DNA of 7,061 bases from contig JAEZAI010000156.1 in the NCBI GenBank assembly GCA_023427825.1, positions 1 to 7,061 of the forward strand, written 5' to 3'. The DNA comes from Actinomycetes bacterium. GTDB taxonomy: Bacteria > Actinomycetota > Acidimicrobiia > Acidimicrobiales > Microtrichaceae. Made by a program: the position numbers and the translations under genes. This document shows, piece after piece, positions 1 to 5,832 of the stretch (position 1 is its first letter; each line of letters starts with the position of its first letter). Under the pieces are notes generated by a model that saw nothing but the letters and a program-made list of their open reading frames with translations, was not told the DNA's origin and did no database searches.

Positions 1-617
1 ACGCGGGTGGTCGGCGCCTGGCGCTCGACCGGGACGCCGGGTGCATCGAGCGTCACGACCGCAACGACGATCCGGTTTCCGTCGCTCGCGGGCACGAGCA
101 CCCGGTCGGCGACGGTGCCGGCCGGGACGTTGCTGCGCACACCGTTGAGCAGCCAGCCGTCGCCGGATCGCTCGGCCGTGACCGACGGCAGCCGCGGGTC
201 CCCGGTCGGCTCCGAAAGCGTTGCGGTCACGATCAGCGAGCCGTCGCCGATCCCCGGCAGCAGCGCCGCTCGCTGCTCCTCGTTGCCCCAGCGGGCGACC
301 GGCAGCGCGCCGAGCGCGAGGACGGCGAGTGCCGGGACCGCCGCGGTGCGGCGCCCCACCTCACGCAGCGCGATGCAGGCCTCGACCACACCCAGTCCGG
401 CGCCGCCGAGGTCGTCCGGTGCGAACAGGCCGAGCAGTCCGGTGTTCGCCATCTCCGCCCACAGTGTGCGGTCGAAGCGGTCGGTCCGATCCCCGCCGGT
501 GACGCCGTCCCCGCCCCGTTCGAGCGCCCTCAGGCGCTCGGGCGTCGAGCGGTCGGCCAGCAGCGTCCGGGCCAGCTCCTCGACGGCCGTCTGCTCCTCG
601 GTCAGGTCGAAGTCCAT
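1..617 (-). CDS. Acyl-CoA dehydrogenase family protein, probable partner subunit (C-terminus off the window)
   Basis: The first 205 residues of an acyl-CoA dehydrogenase (ACAD) are visible; the rest lies beyond position 1. The protein starts at an ATG (617-615) with the usual ACAD opening MDFDLTEEQTAVEELAR. It continues with the helical N-terminal domain, including GLLGLFAPDDLGGAGLG near residues 60-76, and enters the middle beta domain (TLSEPTGD near 133-140, then GWLLNGVRSN near 154-163). In catalytic ACADs the flavin/substrate loop usually reads SEPxAGSD. Here only SEP is kept and the GSD part is degenerate, as is common in the non-catalytic subunits of heteromeric ACADs. The gene begins 30 bp after the stop of the ACAD gene upstream on the same strand, with a purine-rich AGAGGA about 9 nt before the ATG, so the two are probably co-transcribed. 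The family call is firm; the partner-subunit role is inferred. The catalytic-base region is not in the window. Confidence 0.88.
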   Translation of the reverse strand, partial: MDFDLTEEQTAVEELARTLLADRSTPERLRALERGGDGVTGGDRTDRFDRTLWAEMANTGLLGLFAPDDLGGAGLGVVEACIALREVGRRTAAVPALAVLALGALPVARWGNEEQRAALLPGIGDGSLIVTATLSEPTGDPRLPSVTAERSGDGWLLNGVRSNVPAGTVADRVLVPASDGNRIVVAVVTLDAPGVPVERQAPTTR

Positions 618-647
618 GTCGTGATCCTCTGTCTCCCGGAGCGTCCG

Positions 648-1823
648 TCAGCGGGTCGCCATCGGCATGCCGGCACCGAACGTGGCGATCAGGTCGCGCT
701 GCAGCTCGTTGGCCCCTCCGGCGAACGTGAGCGCCACGAGGCTGCGGTACAGGTCCTCGAGCCGGGATCCCTCGATCGCTCCCGGGGTGCCGTCGACCAG
801 ATAGGCGCGCTCGCCGAGGACTCCCATCAGCAGCCGGAACGTCTCGAGGTAGTGCTGGGTGCCGAAGACCTTGATCGAGCTGGCGTCGGCGACCGGGAGC
901 TCGTCGTGCGAGGCGGCCCAGGCGATCTTCCAGTTGAGGAGCTTGAGGTACTCGAAGCCCGCCTCGGCCCGGGCGAGGTCGAGCTGCACCCACTCCTGGT
1001 CGATCACGCGGCGGCCGTCGGGCAGTCGAGTCGAGCGCGCCCACTCGGTCACCTCGTGGAGCGTGTGCTCGGCCATGCCCGGGCTGCACAGCGTGACCCG
1101 CTCGTGGTTCAGCTGGCTGGTGATGATCCGCCAGCCCTTGTTCTCCTCGCCGACCAGCGCGGTGGCGGGCACCCGCACCTCGTCGTAGTGCACGGCGCAC
1201 AGGTCGTGGTCGACGATCAGGTCGAGCGGCTGCGCCTCGATCCCCGGCGAGTCCATGGGCACCAAGAGGATCGAGATGCCCTTGTGGCGAGAGCCCTCCT
1301 CGCCCGTGCGGACCGCGAGCCAGCAGTAGTCCGCATCGCTGGCGAGGCTCGTCCACATCTTCTGGCCGGAGATCACGTAGTCGTCGCCGTCGCGCACCGC
1401 TCGCGTGGTCAACGACGCCAGGTCGGAGCCAGCGCCGGGCTCGGAGTAGCCGACGCAGATGTTGATCTCGCCGGCCGCGATCCGCGGCAGGACCTCGGCC
1501 TTCTGCTCCTCGGTGCCGTGCTCCATCAGCGTCGGCGCGACGGAGTTGACCATGATCATCGGGACCGGGGCCCCGCAGCGCATCGACTCGTCGAAGAAGA
1601 TGAACTGGTCGACGGCGCCGCGGCCCTGACCGCCGTACTCGACGGGCCAACCGATCCCGAGCCAGCCGTCGGCGCCCATCTGGCGGACGACGCGTCGCAC
1701 CACGGGCCCGACGCCGCGGCTCTCGGCGATGGCGGCGCGGGTGTCCGGATCGAGCAGCTCGGCGTAGTAGGCGCGCAGCTCGTCGCGCAGCGCGGTCTCG
1801 CGTTCGTCGTAGGCGATGTGCAT
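648..1823 (-). CDS. Acyl-CoA dehydrogenase, catalytic-type subunit (ChsE/FadE-like)
   Basis: A complete 391-residue flavin-dependent ACAD, the usual family length, which would catalyse alpha-beta dehydrogenation of an acyl-CoA. Visible landmarks are WPVEYGGQGRG (59-69), the FAD/substrate loop YSEPGAGSDLAS (126-137), GQKMWTSLA (153-161), LNHERVT (238-244) and the C-terminal GGANELQRDLIATFG (369-383). Medium-chain enzymes carry their catalytic Glu in a C-terminal YEGT motif; here that segment reads TFAGGANELQR and has no Glu at that place. Instead Glu241 in NHERV sits where isovaleryl-CoA dehydrogenase and mycobacterial ChsE4 carry their base (family knowledge). That arrangement is typical of the catalytic chain of alpha2beta2 ACADs acting on steroid side chains and other bulky acyl-CoAs. 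The ATG at 1823-1821 is preceded by GAGGA at about 10 nt. The next ACAD gene follows after 30 bp. The substrate is unknown; a steroid side chain is only one option. Confidence 0.93.
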   Translation of the reverse strand: MHIAYDERETALRDELRAYYAELLDPDTRAAIAESRGVGPVVRRVVRQMGADGWLGIGWPVEYGGQGRGAVDQFIFFDESMRCGAPVPMIMVNSVAPTLMEHGTEEQKAEVLPRIAAGEINICVGYSEPGAGSDLASLTTRAVRDGDDYVISGQKMWTSLASDADYCWLAVRTGEEGSRHKGISILLVPMDSPGIEAQPLDLIVDHDLCAVHYDEVRVPATALVGEENKGWRIITSQLNHERVTLCSPGMAEHTLHEVTEWARSTRLPDGRRVIDQEWVQLDLARAEAGFEYLKLLNWKIAWAASHDELPVADASSIKVFGTQHYLETFRLLMGVLGERAYLVDGTPGAIEGSRLEDLYRSLVALTFAGGANELQRDLIATFGAGMPMATR

Positions 1824-1879
1824 CTGATCAGGTCCTCGAGCGGCTCGGATGCTCGGCGGCAGCGACCTTCGCGAGATTC

Positions 1880-1894
1880 CTTGACTCTGTCAAG
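1880..1894. promoter_or_regulatory. Dyad CTTGAC-TCT-GTCAAG in the ACAD/crotonase divergent promoter
   Basis: A perfect 6-bp inverted repeat with a 3-bp spacer lies in the 109-bp gap between the divergent ACAD and crotonase genes. Its size and symmetry suit a dimeric repressor such as a TetR-family protein. On the minus strand it contains TTGACA, a full -35 hexamer, although the matching -10 (GAAGGT about 17 bp on) is poor. On the plus strand a TAGGGT follows at 1898-1903, only 11 bp after TTGACT, so there the dyad would lie between -35 and -10 rather than act as the -35. The same dyad with another spacer recurs at 5745-5757. The sequence is seen directly; the regulator type is inferred. Confidence 0.6.
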
Positions 1895-1897
1895 TAG

Positions 1898-1903
1898 TAG
1901 GGT
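1898..1903 (+). promoter_or_regulatory. Possible -10 element (TAGGGT) of the crotonase-SDR operon
   Basis: TAGGGT fits the actinobacterial TANNNT -10 pattern and lies about 30 bp before the GTG start of the crotonase gene. That would give a very short leader. No good -35 is seen 16-18 bp upstream. The same hexamer is the proposed -10 of the downstream sugar gene (5767-5772). Weak evidence on its own. Confidence 0.35.
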
Positions 1904-1932
1904 CGGGCCCGAGATCGACGAACGGGGGACAC

Positions 1933-2772
1933 GTGACCGACGAGCAGGACCAGCCGCTGGTGCTCCTGGAGCACCCCACGCCCGAGGTGGCCATCCTCAC
2001 CCTCAACAACCCCGACCGCCTGAACGCGCTGTCGTTCCGCATGGTCGACGCCATCCACGACGCGCTGGACCGGATCCAGGCCGACAACGCGTGCCGTATG
2101 GTGGTCCTGACCGGTGCGGGCCGCGGCTTCTGCTCGGGTCTCGACCTCAGCAGCGTCGAGGGGTCGTCCACGTCCGCCGGGACGTCCGGTCCTCGGGCCG
2201 GGATGCTCTCGCAGGAGCGCATCGCCGAGCTGCCGATCAAGCTCCGCCGGCTCCAGCAGCCGGTGATCGCCGCGGTGAACGGCGTCGCCTACGGCGGCGG
2301 CTTCGCGCTCAGCCTGGCCTGCGACCTGCGCGTCGCCGCCCCGAGTGCCCGCTTCTGCGCCCAGTTCATCAAGGTCGGGATCGGCGGCTGCGACATCGGC
2401 ATCAGCTACACGCTGCCGCGTGCCATCGGGTCCTCCCGGGCGTTCGACCTGATCCTCACCGCTCGGACGGTCGAGGCGCAGGAGGCGCTCGACATGGGGA
2501 TCGTCTCCGCACTGGCCGACGACCCGGTCGCCCACGCGTTGGAGCTCGCCGAGCGGATCTGCGGATACAGCCCCTTCGGCGTCGTCATGACCAAGGAGGT
2601 GATGTGGTCCAACCTCGACGCGGTGTCGATCGAGCAGGCCATCCACCTCGAGAACCGCACGCAGATCCTGGCCTCCACCGGGGGTGAGGTCGCCGAGGCG
2701 GCCATGGCGTTCATGGAGAAGCGAGCGCCGGACTGGTCGCGGGTGCAGCCGAGCGGCGTGTGGGCCCGATGA
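1933..2772 (+). CDS. Enoyl-CoA hydratase/isomerase (crotonase) family protein lacking both canonical hydratase glutamates
   Basis: A 279-residue crotonase-fold protein acting on a CoA thioester. Oxyanion-hole segments are clear: GAGRGFCSGLDL (61-72) and NGVAYGGGFALSLACDL (116-132). In rat mitochondrial enoyl-CoA hydratase the catalytic pair is Glu144 and Glu164. By hand alignment the first falls on Ala125 (GGGFA) and the second near Phe145 (FCAQFIKVG). An acid is present at Asp154 in GGCDIG, close to where dienoyl-CoA isomerases carry their catalytic Asp. Classical hydration is therefore doubtful; double-bond isomerisation or another crotonase reaction is more likely. The C-terminal trimerisation helices appear intact through residue 270. 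The GTG start (1933) is preceded by GGGGG at 1924-1928, and this GGGGGACAC-GTG context closely matches that of the NTF2-like gene. The stop overlaps the SDR start in ATGA, implying an operon with translational coupling. Confidence 0.92.
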   Translation: MTDEQDQPLVLLEHPTPEVAILTLNNPDRLNALSFRMVDAIHDALDRIQADNACRMVVLTGAGRGFCSGLDLSSVEGSSTSAGTSGPRAGMLSQERIAELPIKLRRLQQPVIAAVNGVAYGGGFALSLACDLRVAAPSARFCAQFIKVGIGGCDIGISYTLPRAIGSSRAFDLILTARTVEAQEALDMGIVSALADDPVAHALELAERICGYSPFGVVMTKEVMWSNLDAVSIEQAIHLENRTQILASTGGEVAEAAMAFMEKRAPDWSRVQPSGVWAR

Positions 2773-3629
2773 CGGGCGACGGCGCCGACCGGCTCCGGCG
2801 GTTCGAAGGTCGTCGCGCCGTCGTGACCGGCGCGAGCCGGGGCATCGGCGCCGGCATCGCCCAGCGGCTCGCGGCCGAGGGTGCGGCGGTCGCGCTCGTG
2901 GCCCGCACCGCGGAGCCGGGCGGCAAGCTCGCCGGCAGCCTGCAGGACACCGCCGCTCGCATCGGCTCGGCCGGGGGAGTGGTGGCCTCGATCGTGGCCG
3001 ACCTGACCGATCCCGACGACCGGGCCCGCATCGTCCCCGAGGCGGCCGCGGCGCTCGGTGGGCCGATCGACGTGCTGGTGAACAACGCCGCGGCTGCGAT
3101 CTACGAGCCGCTCGCCACGCTGTCGCTCAAGCGGCGGCGGCTCATGTTCGAGGTCAACGTCCACGCGCCGCTCGACCTGGCGCAGGCGGCCCTCCCCGGC
3201 ATGGTCGACCTCGGCGAGGGCTGGATCGTCAACATCTCGAGCGGGACGGCCCGCCCCACGCCCGGCCCGCCGTTCGAGCTCGGCGTGACCGGCACGACCA
3301 CCGCGGTCTACGGCGCGTCGAAGTCGGCGCTCGACCGCGTGACCAACGGGCTCGCGGCGGAGCTGTACGGAACCGGCGTCCGTGTCAACGCCGTCGCCCC
3401 GCGCGCCGCGGTCATGAGCGAGGGCGCCGACGCGCTGGTGGGCGGCCGCATCCCCGAGGACAAGATCGAGTCGCTCGAGCACATGGTCGAGGCCGTCGTC
3501 GCGATGTGCTGCTGCGGCCCCGAGGTGACCGGACGGGTGGCGGTCAGCCACGACGTCCTCGAGGAGAGCGCCCTCCCCGTCCGGTCCCTGGACGGTCAGA
3601 TCTTGCGGTTCGGGTCGACGGCGCCCTGA
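2769..3629 (+). CDS. Short-chain dehydrogenase/reductase (classical SDR)
   Basis: A 286-residue NAD(P)-dependent oxidoreductase with all classical SDR marks: the cofactor glycine motif TGASRGIG (20-27), ADL (77-79) for adenine contact, NNAA (105-108), Asn130, the catalytic Ser in NISSG (155-159) and the pair Tyr181/Lys185 in YGASK. After strand six it reads NAVAPRAAV (207-215), with PR in place of the common PG. The ATG at 2769 is chosen over an in-frame GTG at 2760 because it overlaps the crotonase stop as ATGA, a usual coupling arrangement. The tail contains VTGRVAVSHDVLEE and a run of three cysteines (247-249), with no known role. Its last 34 bp overlap the end of the opposing lipoprotein gene. 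Likely job, by context: oxidation or reduction of a hydroxyacyl/ketoacyl-CoA or a ring hydroxyl in the same pathway; the substrate cannot be told. Confidence 0.93.
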   Translation: MTGDGADRLRRFEGRRAVVTGASRGIGAGIAQRLAAEGAAVALVARTAEPGGKLAGSLQDTAARIGSAGGVVASIVADLTDPDDRARIVPEAAAALGGPIDVLVNNAAAAIYEPLATLSLKRRRLMFEVNVHAPLDLAQAALPGMVDLGEGWIVNISSGTARPTPGPPFELGVTGTTTAVYGASKSALDRVTNGLAAELYGTGVRVNAVAPRAAVMSEGADALVGGRIPEDKIESLEHMVEAVVAMCCCGPEVTGRVAVSHDVLEESALPVRSLDGQILRFGSTAP

Positions 3630-5062
3630 CCGACGTCGGCGGTCACCTCGGTGACGCCGTCCTTCGGGCAGTGGAACCCGTCGCCGTCGTCGTCGGTGCC
3701 GTCGAGCTCCGGATACAGACGCTCGTAGCGCCCGTCCTTCACGATCATCAGCATGCTGCACGGACCGGCCTTGACGTCGGGCCCGCCGGCGAGGTCCTGC
3801 TTGGCGTGGAGCCCGCCGCCGGTCCACTCGTCGTTCGCGGCCGCGGCCTCGAGGATGCAGGTCCGGTCGAGCGTGCCATCGTGCTCCTCAGCGCACGTGT
3901 TGGCCGAGGTCACGAAGAGGAGCCACGCCGACATCGACTGGATGCCGAGCAGCGCGGTGTCACCGTCGGCGACGTACGTCTCGACGAGGTCGAGGTACTT
4001 CTGGATGGCCGGCCACTTGTCGGCCTCCTCCATCATGTGCACCGCCATGCGGATGGTGGAGCCCTCGACCGCCTCGGGTCCGGCGGTCTCGAGGAAGATC
4101 GGGTCGTACTGGTTCGCCTCGAGCAGGGCCCGACCCTTCCAGCCCTGGGTCTTGAGGACCTGGAGGGTCTTGGCCACGTCGGCCGACTCGCCGGTCCACG
4201 ACAGGCTCTTGGCGCCCTTCTCCTTGATCGACAGCGCGAGCGGCGTCCAGTCGGTCGTGCCGGCGACGGGGTAGTTCAGGTCGCCGACCTGCTCGAAGCC
4301 GGTCGCCTCGGCGACCGCGACCTGCTTCTGCTTCACGATCTCCAGCGAGGGCAGGTTCCCCCACACCGGGATCCACGCCGTCGCGTCCTCGGGATAGAGC
4401 TTCTTGAAGTCCTGGAACCAGGTGTTCGAGGCGCTGTGCGCGGGGTTGGGGAGCGGCTCGACGTGGCCGTTGCTCTCGGCCTTCTCGGTCGACACGGCGT
4501 AGGCCGGGATGTCGATGAGCCCGCACTTGTGGAAGTCCGAGCCGTCCTTGCCGGAGAACTGCATGTTGTCCTGGGCCATCCCGCCGCCGACCATGGCGAA
4601 GGCGGTCTCGCACGCCCGGGTCATGGCGGCCTCGACCTCGAAGAGCTTGGCGTCCATGTCGACGATCTCGATCTTCAGGCCGCCGATGCCGCCCTGGGCG
4701 TTGCACCACTCGGCGAAGGCCACCGAGGCGTCCCAGATCGGCTTCTGCAGACCGGGGCGGATGGTGGCGCCGCGGTCGTTCGGGACGCCGATCTGGATCG
4801 TGTCGGCCGCACCCTGCTGCTCGCCGTCGGCGACGGAGTAGTCGCCGTCGTGACACGGCGCCTTGATCGACCCGAAGTCGGGCGAGTCGGCGTCGGCCCC
4901 GCTCGACGTGTCCGCTGCCGCGGTGGTCGACGACGCCGTCTCGTCATCCGACGCGGAGTCGCCGCCGGACGCGCCACAGCCGGCGATGACCGCGAGCGCC
5001 GCGCCCACTGCGATGACGGACAGGAGCGCGCGAACGCGTCGTGACGTGGTCCGTGGTGCCAC
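3596..5062 (-). CDS. Lipid-anchored solute-binding protein, branched-chain amino-acid ABC transporter type (periplasmic-binding fold I)
   Basis: A 488-residue exported lipoprotein. After MAPRTTSRRVR comes a hydrophobic stretch ending in the lipobox VIAGC, with Cys29 as lipidation site. A Ser/Thr/Asp/Ala-rich linker follows to about residue 65, then a two-lobed ligand-binding domain (IQIGVPNDRGATIRPG near 89-104, CNAQGGIGGLKIEIVDMDAK near 120-139, VGGGMAQDN near 158-166, YPVAGTTDWTPL near 264-275). This is the Peripla_BP_6/LivJ-like layout; in such regions these proteins often bind hydrophobic carboxylates rather than amino acids (inference). The mature part has eight further cysteines and a C-terminal acidic loop DGTDDDGDGFHC (454-465). 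I chose GTG 5062 over ATG 5098 because GAGGGGG stands 6-8 nt before it, the signal peptide then has normal length, and ATG 5098 lies inside the operator palindrome. No permease or ATPase gene is nearby. Confidence 0.9.
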   Translation of the reverse strand: MAPRTTSRRVRALLSVIAVGAALAVIAGCGASGGDSASDDETASSTTAAADTSSGADADSPDFGSIKAPCHDGDYSVADGEQQGAADTIQIGVPNDRGATIRPGLQKPIWDASVAFAEWCNAQGGIGGLKIEIVDMDAKLFEVEAAMTRACETAFAMVGGGMAQDNMQFSGKDGSDFHKCGLIDIPAYAVSTEKAESNGHVEPLPNPAHSASNTWFQDFKKLYPEDATAWIPVWGNLPSLEIVKQKQVAVAEATGFEQVGDLNYPVAGTTDWTPLALSIKEKGAKSLSWTGESADVAKTLQVLKTQGWKGRALLEANQYDPIFLETAGPEAVEGSTIRMAVHMMEEADKWPAIQKYLDLVETYVADGDTALLGIQSMSAWLLFVTSANTCAEEHDGTLDRTCILEAAAANDEWTGGGLHAKQDLAGGPDVKAGPCSMLMIVKDGRYERLYPELDGTDDDGDGFHCPKDGVTEVTADVGQGAVDPNRKI

Positions 5063-5108
5063 GGTGATCCCCCTCGGTTCTGGCGGCCCCCGCCGCATGT
5101 AACGGTGT

Positions 5109-5114
5109 TACGAT
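5109..5114 (+). promoter_or_regulatory. Possible -10 element (TACGAT) for the NTF2-like gene
   Basis: TACGAT matches TANNNT and would give a leader of about 90 nt before the GTG at 5212. The first operator dyad overlaps it, so repressor binding would block the polymerase. Based on hexamer match and position only. Confidence 0.4.
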
Positions 5115-5117
5115 CCG

Positions 5118-5123
5118 ACCGTA
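5118..5123 (-). promoter_or_regulatory. Possible -10 element (TACGGT) for the lipoprotein gene
   Basis: Read on the minus strand this is TACGGT, in the mirror-image place of the plus-strand TACGAT because of the palindrome. It would give a leader of about 50 nt before the GTG at 5062. Evidence is pattern and position only. Confidence 0.35.
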
Positions 5124-5211
5124 ACACCGTTACATCCGTCGCGGTGAACAGTTGCGGCCACGTTCGTCCCAACCGGGTCGGAGCGGGTCGCGGGGGACAC
5201 GAGGGGGACAT

Positions 5212-5673
5212 GTGTCGACGTCAGACATCTCGTTCGGCGAGGTCGAGGAGCTGATCGGCCGCTGGTGGTTCGTCTACGACCAGGGGGAGATCGACTCGTT
5301 CGTCGACCTGTTCACCGAGGACGCGGTGTTCACCGTGGGCGTCGACGATCCGACGATCGCGTGGGCCGAGTTCGCGACGGCCGACGCGAGCGGTCGCGAT
5401 GCGATCGTCGCCTGGCAGACCGAGCACCGCCTCGACAGCCCGGCGCCGCTGCGCCACCACATGTCCGGCCTGCACCGGACCGGGACCGTCGGCGACGACG
5501 TCACGTTCGCGTCGTACATCCTGGTCAACCAGGTCGTCGACGAGATGCCGATGCTGCTGCCGTCGGGCGTCGTAACCGGGGCCGTCCGACGCGATGGCGA
5601 GGAGCTGCGGATCTCCCGGCTCGACGTCGTGCTCGACACCCGGGCATCGGCGCCGCTCCGCGACCAGCGCTGA
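5212..5673 (+). CDS. SnoaL/NTF2-like small alpha+beta-barrel protein
   Basis: A 153-residue protein with the SnoaL/NTF2-like pattern. An N-terminal helix pair carries RWWFVYDQGEIDSFVDLF (17-34), followed by FTEDAVFTVG (34-43), a GRDAIVAW helix (61-68), RHHMSGL (81-87) and the long C-terminal beta strands (VTFASYILVNQ 97-107, GVVTGAVRRDGEELRISRLD 119-138). Members include ketosteroid isomerase, scytalone-dehydratase-like and polyketide-cyclase proteins as well as ring-hydroxylating dioxygenase beta subunits; this one cannot be assigned to a reaction. Acids in the pocket region (Asp37 in FTEDAVF) and His82/His83 are candidate functional residues. The GTG start at 5212 follows GAGGGGG (5201-5207) by 4 nt; longer in-frame starts upstream lack such a site. 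It is divergent from the lipoprotein gene and shares its operator, which ties it to the same regulon. Confidence 0.85.
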   Translation: MSTSDISFGEVEELIGRWWFVYDQGEIDSFVDLFTEDAVFTVGVDDPTIAWAEFATADASGRDAIVAWQTEHRLDSPAPLRHHMSGLHRTGTVGDDVTFASYILVNQVVDEMPMLLPSGVVTGAVRRDGEELRISRLDVVLDTRASAPLRDQR

Positions 5674-5710
5674 ACCCGTCGGGGCATCGTCGCTGGCCGG
5701 CCCTCGGATC

Positions 5711-5734
5711 GGCGCGGCGCTGGATCGTCGCGCC
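5711..5734 (+). terminator. GC-rich hairpin after the NTF2-like gene, possible terminator
   Basis: GGCGCGGCG (5711-5719) can pair with CGTCGCGCC (5726-5734) over nine base pairs, one of them G-U, around a 6-nt loop. It lies 38 bp past the stop of the NTF2-like gene and just before the next promoter. No U-run follows (CTTAGGG), so it would be an atypical intrinsic terminator of the kind often suggested for actinobacteria. Chance hairpins are common at this GC content. Confidence 0.35.
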
Positions 5735-5744
5735 CTTAGGGTAG

Positions 5745-5757
5745 TTGACTAGGTCAA
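5745..5757. promoter_or_regulatory. Dyad TTGAC-TAG-GTCAA upstream of the PLP sugar enzyme
   Basis: A 5-bp inverted repeat with a 3-bp spacer, identical to the element at 1880-1894 at 12 of 14 positions (TTGACT..GTCAAG). Its left half is also a usable -35, TTGACT at 5745-5750, placed 16 bp before TAGGGT at 5767-5772. A protein bound here would cover the -35 and repress. The regulator is not in the window. Confidence 0.55.
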
Positions 5758-5772
5758 GCAAAATGCTAGGGT
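5745..5772 (+). promoter_or_regulatory. Putative housekeeping promoter TTGACT-16 bp-TAGGGT
   Basis: The -35 TTGACT (5745-5750) and -10 TAGGGT (5767-5772) are 16 bp apart, a workable primary-sigma promoter. Transcription would start near 5779, ahead of both candidate starts of the downstream gene (GTG 5797, ATG 5830). This is the best-formed promoter in the window. Confidence 0.55.
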
Positions 5773-5787
5773 CCCGATCGTGGTCCT

Positions 5788-5832
5788 GGAGGACCCGTGA
5801 TCGGTGCCCTTCGGGGCGGAGGTGTGCAGATG
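5788..5832 (+). promoter_or_regulatory. Two in-frame Shine-Dalgarno/start pairs for the PLP sugar enzyme
   Basis: GGAGG at 5788-5792 precedes GTG 5797 by 4 nt, and GGAGG at 5818-5822 precedes ATG 5830 by 7 nt. The two starts are in frame, 33 nt apart. The second has the better codon and spacing, and its product begins close to the conserved IDYAGSVHDE segment, so it is preferred. Confidence 0.5.

Larger units (their letters stand above)
5098..5134. promoter_or_regulatory. 37-bp palindrome made of two GTAACnnnGTTAC operators
   Basis: The arms TGTAACGGTGTTACG (5098-5112) and CGTAACACCGTTACA (5120-5134) are perfect 15-bp reverse complements around 7 bp. Each arm holds its own dyad: GTAAC-GGT-GTTAC (5099-5111) and GTAAC-ACC-GTTAC (5121-5133). 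Their centres are 22 bp apart, about two helical turns, so two dimers would sit on one face of the DNA. The element lies between the divergent lipoprotein and NTF2-like genes and overlaps possible -10 hexamers on both strands. It looks like a tandem operator for a TetR-type repressor controlling both genes. The repeats are seen directly; regulator class and mode are inferred. No regulator gene is in the window. Confidence 0.8.

Noticed and set aside
7..624. Plus-strand open frame of 205 codons at the left end
   Set aside because: Ser/Arg/Pro-rich antisense of the partial ACAD, whose own frame gives a clean family match.
621..2687. Very long plus-strand open frame (688 codons) opposite the ACAD gene and across the crotonase
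   Set aside because: It runs antisense to a clear ACAD, then out of frame through a clear crotonase. Its composition is the Arg/Ala/Gly/Asp-rich kind made by high-GC shadow frames, with no recognisable domain.
2684..5044. Very long plus-strand open frame (786 codons) across the SDR and opposite the lipoprotein gene
   Set aside because: A shadow of two strongly supported genes. The Arg- and Leu/Val/Asp-rich low-complexity product has no motif; long stop-free antisense frames are expected at this GC content.
5063..5098. ATG at 5098 as start of the lipoprotein
   Set aside because: It would place the start codon within the operator palindrome, has no ribosome binding site, and adds a 12-residue charged extension before an otherwise normal signal peptide.
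5695..5702. GGCCGGCC palindrome after the NTF2-like gene
   Set aside because: An 8-bp GC palindrome is expected by chance in this composition and has no follow-on signal.
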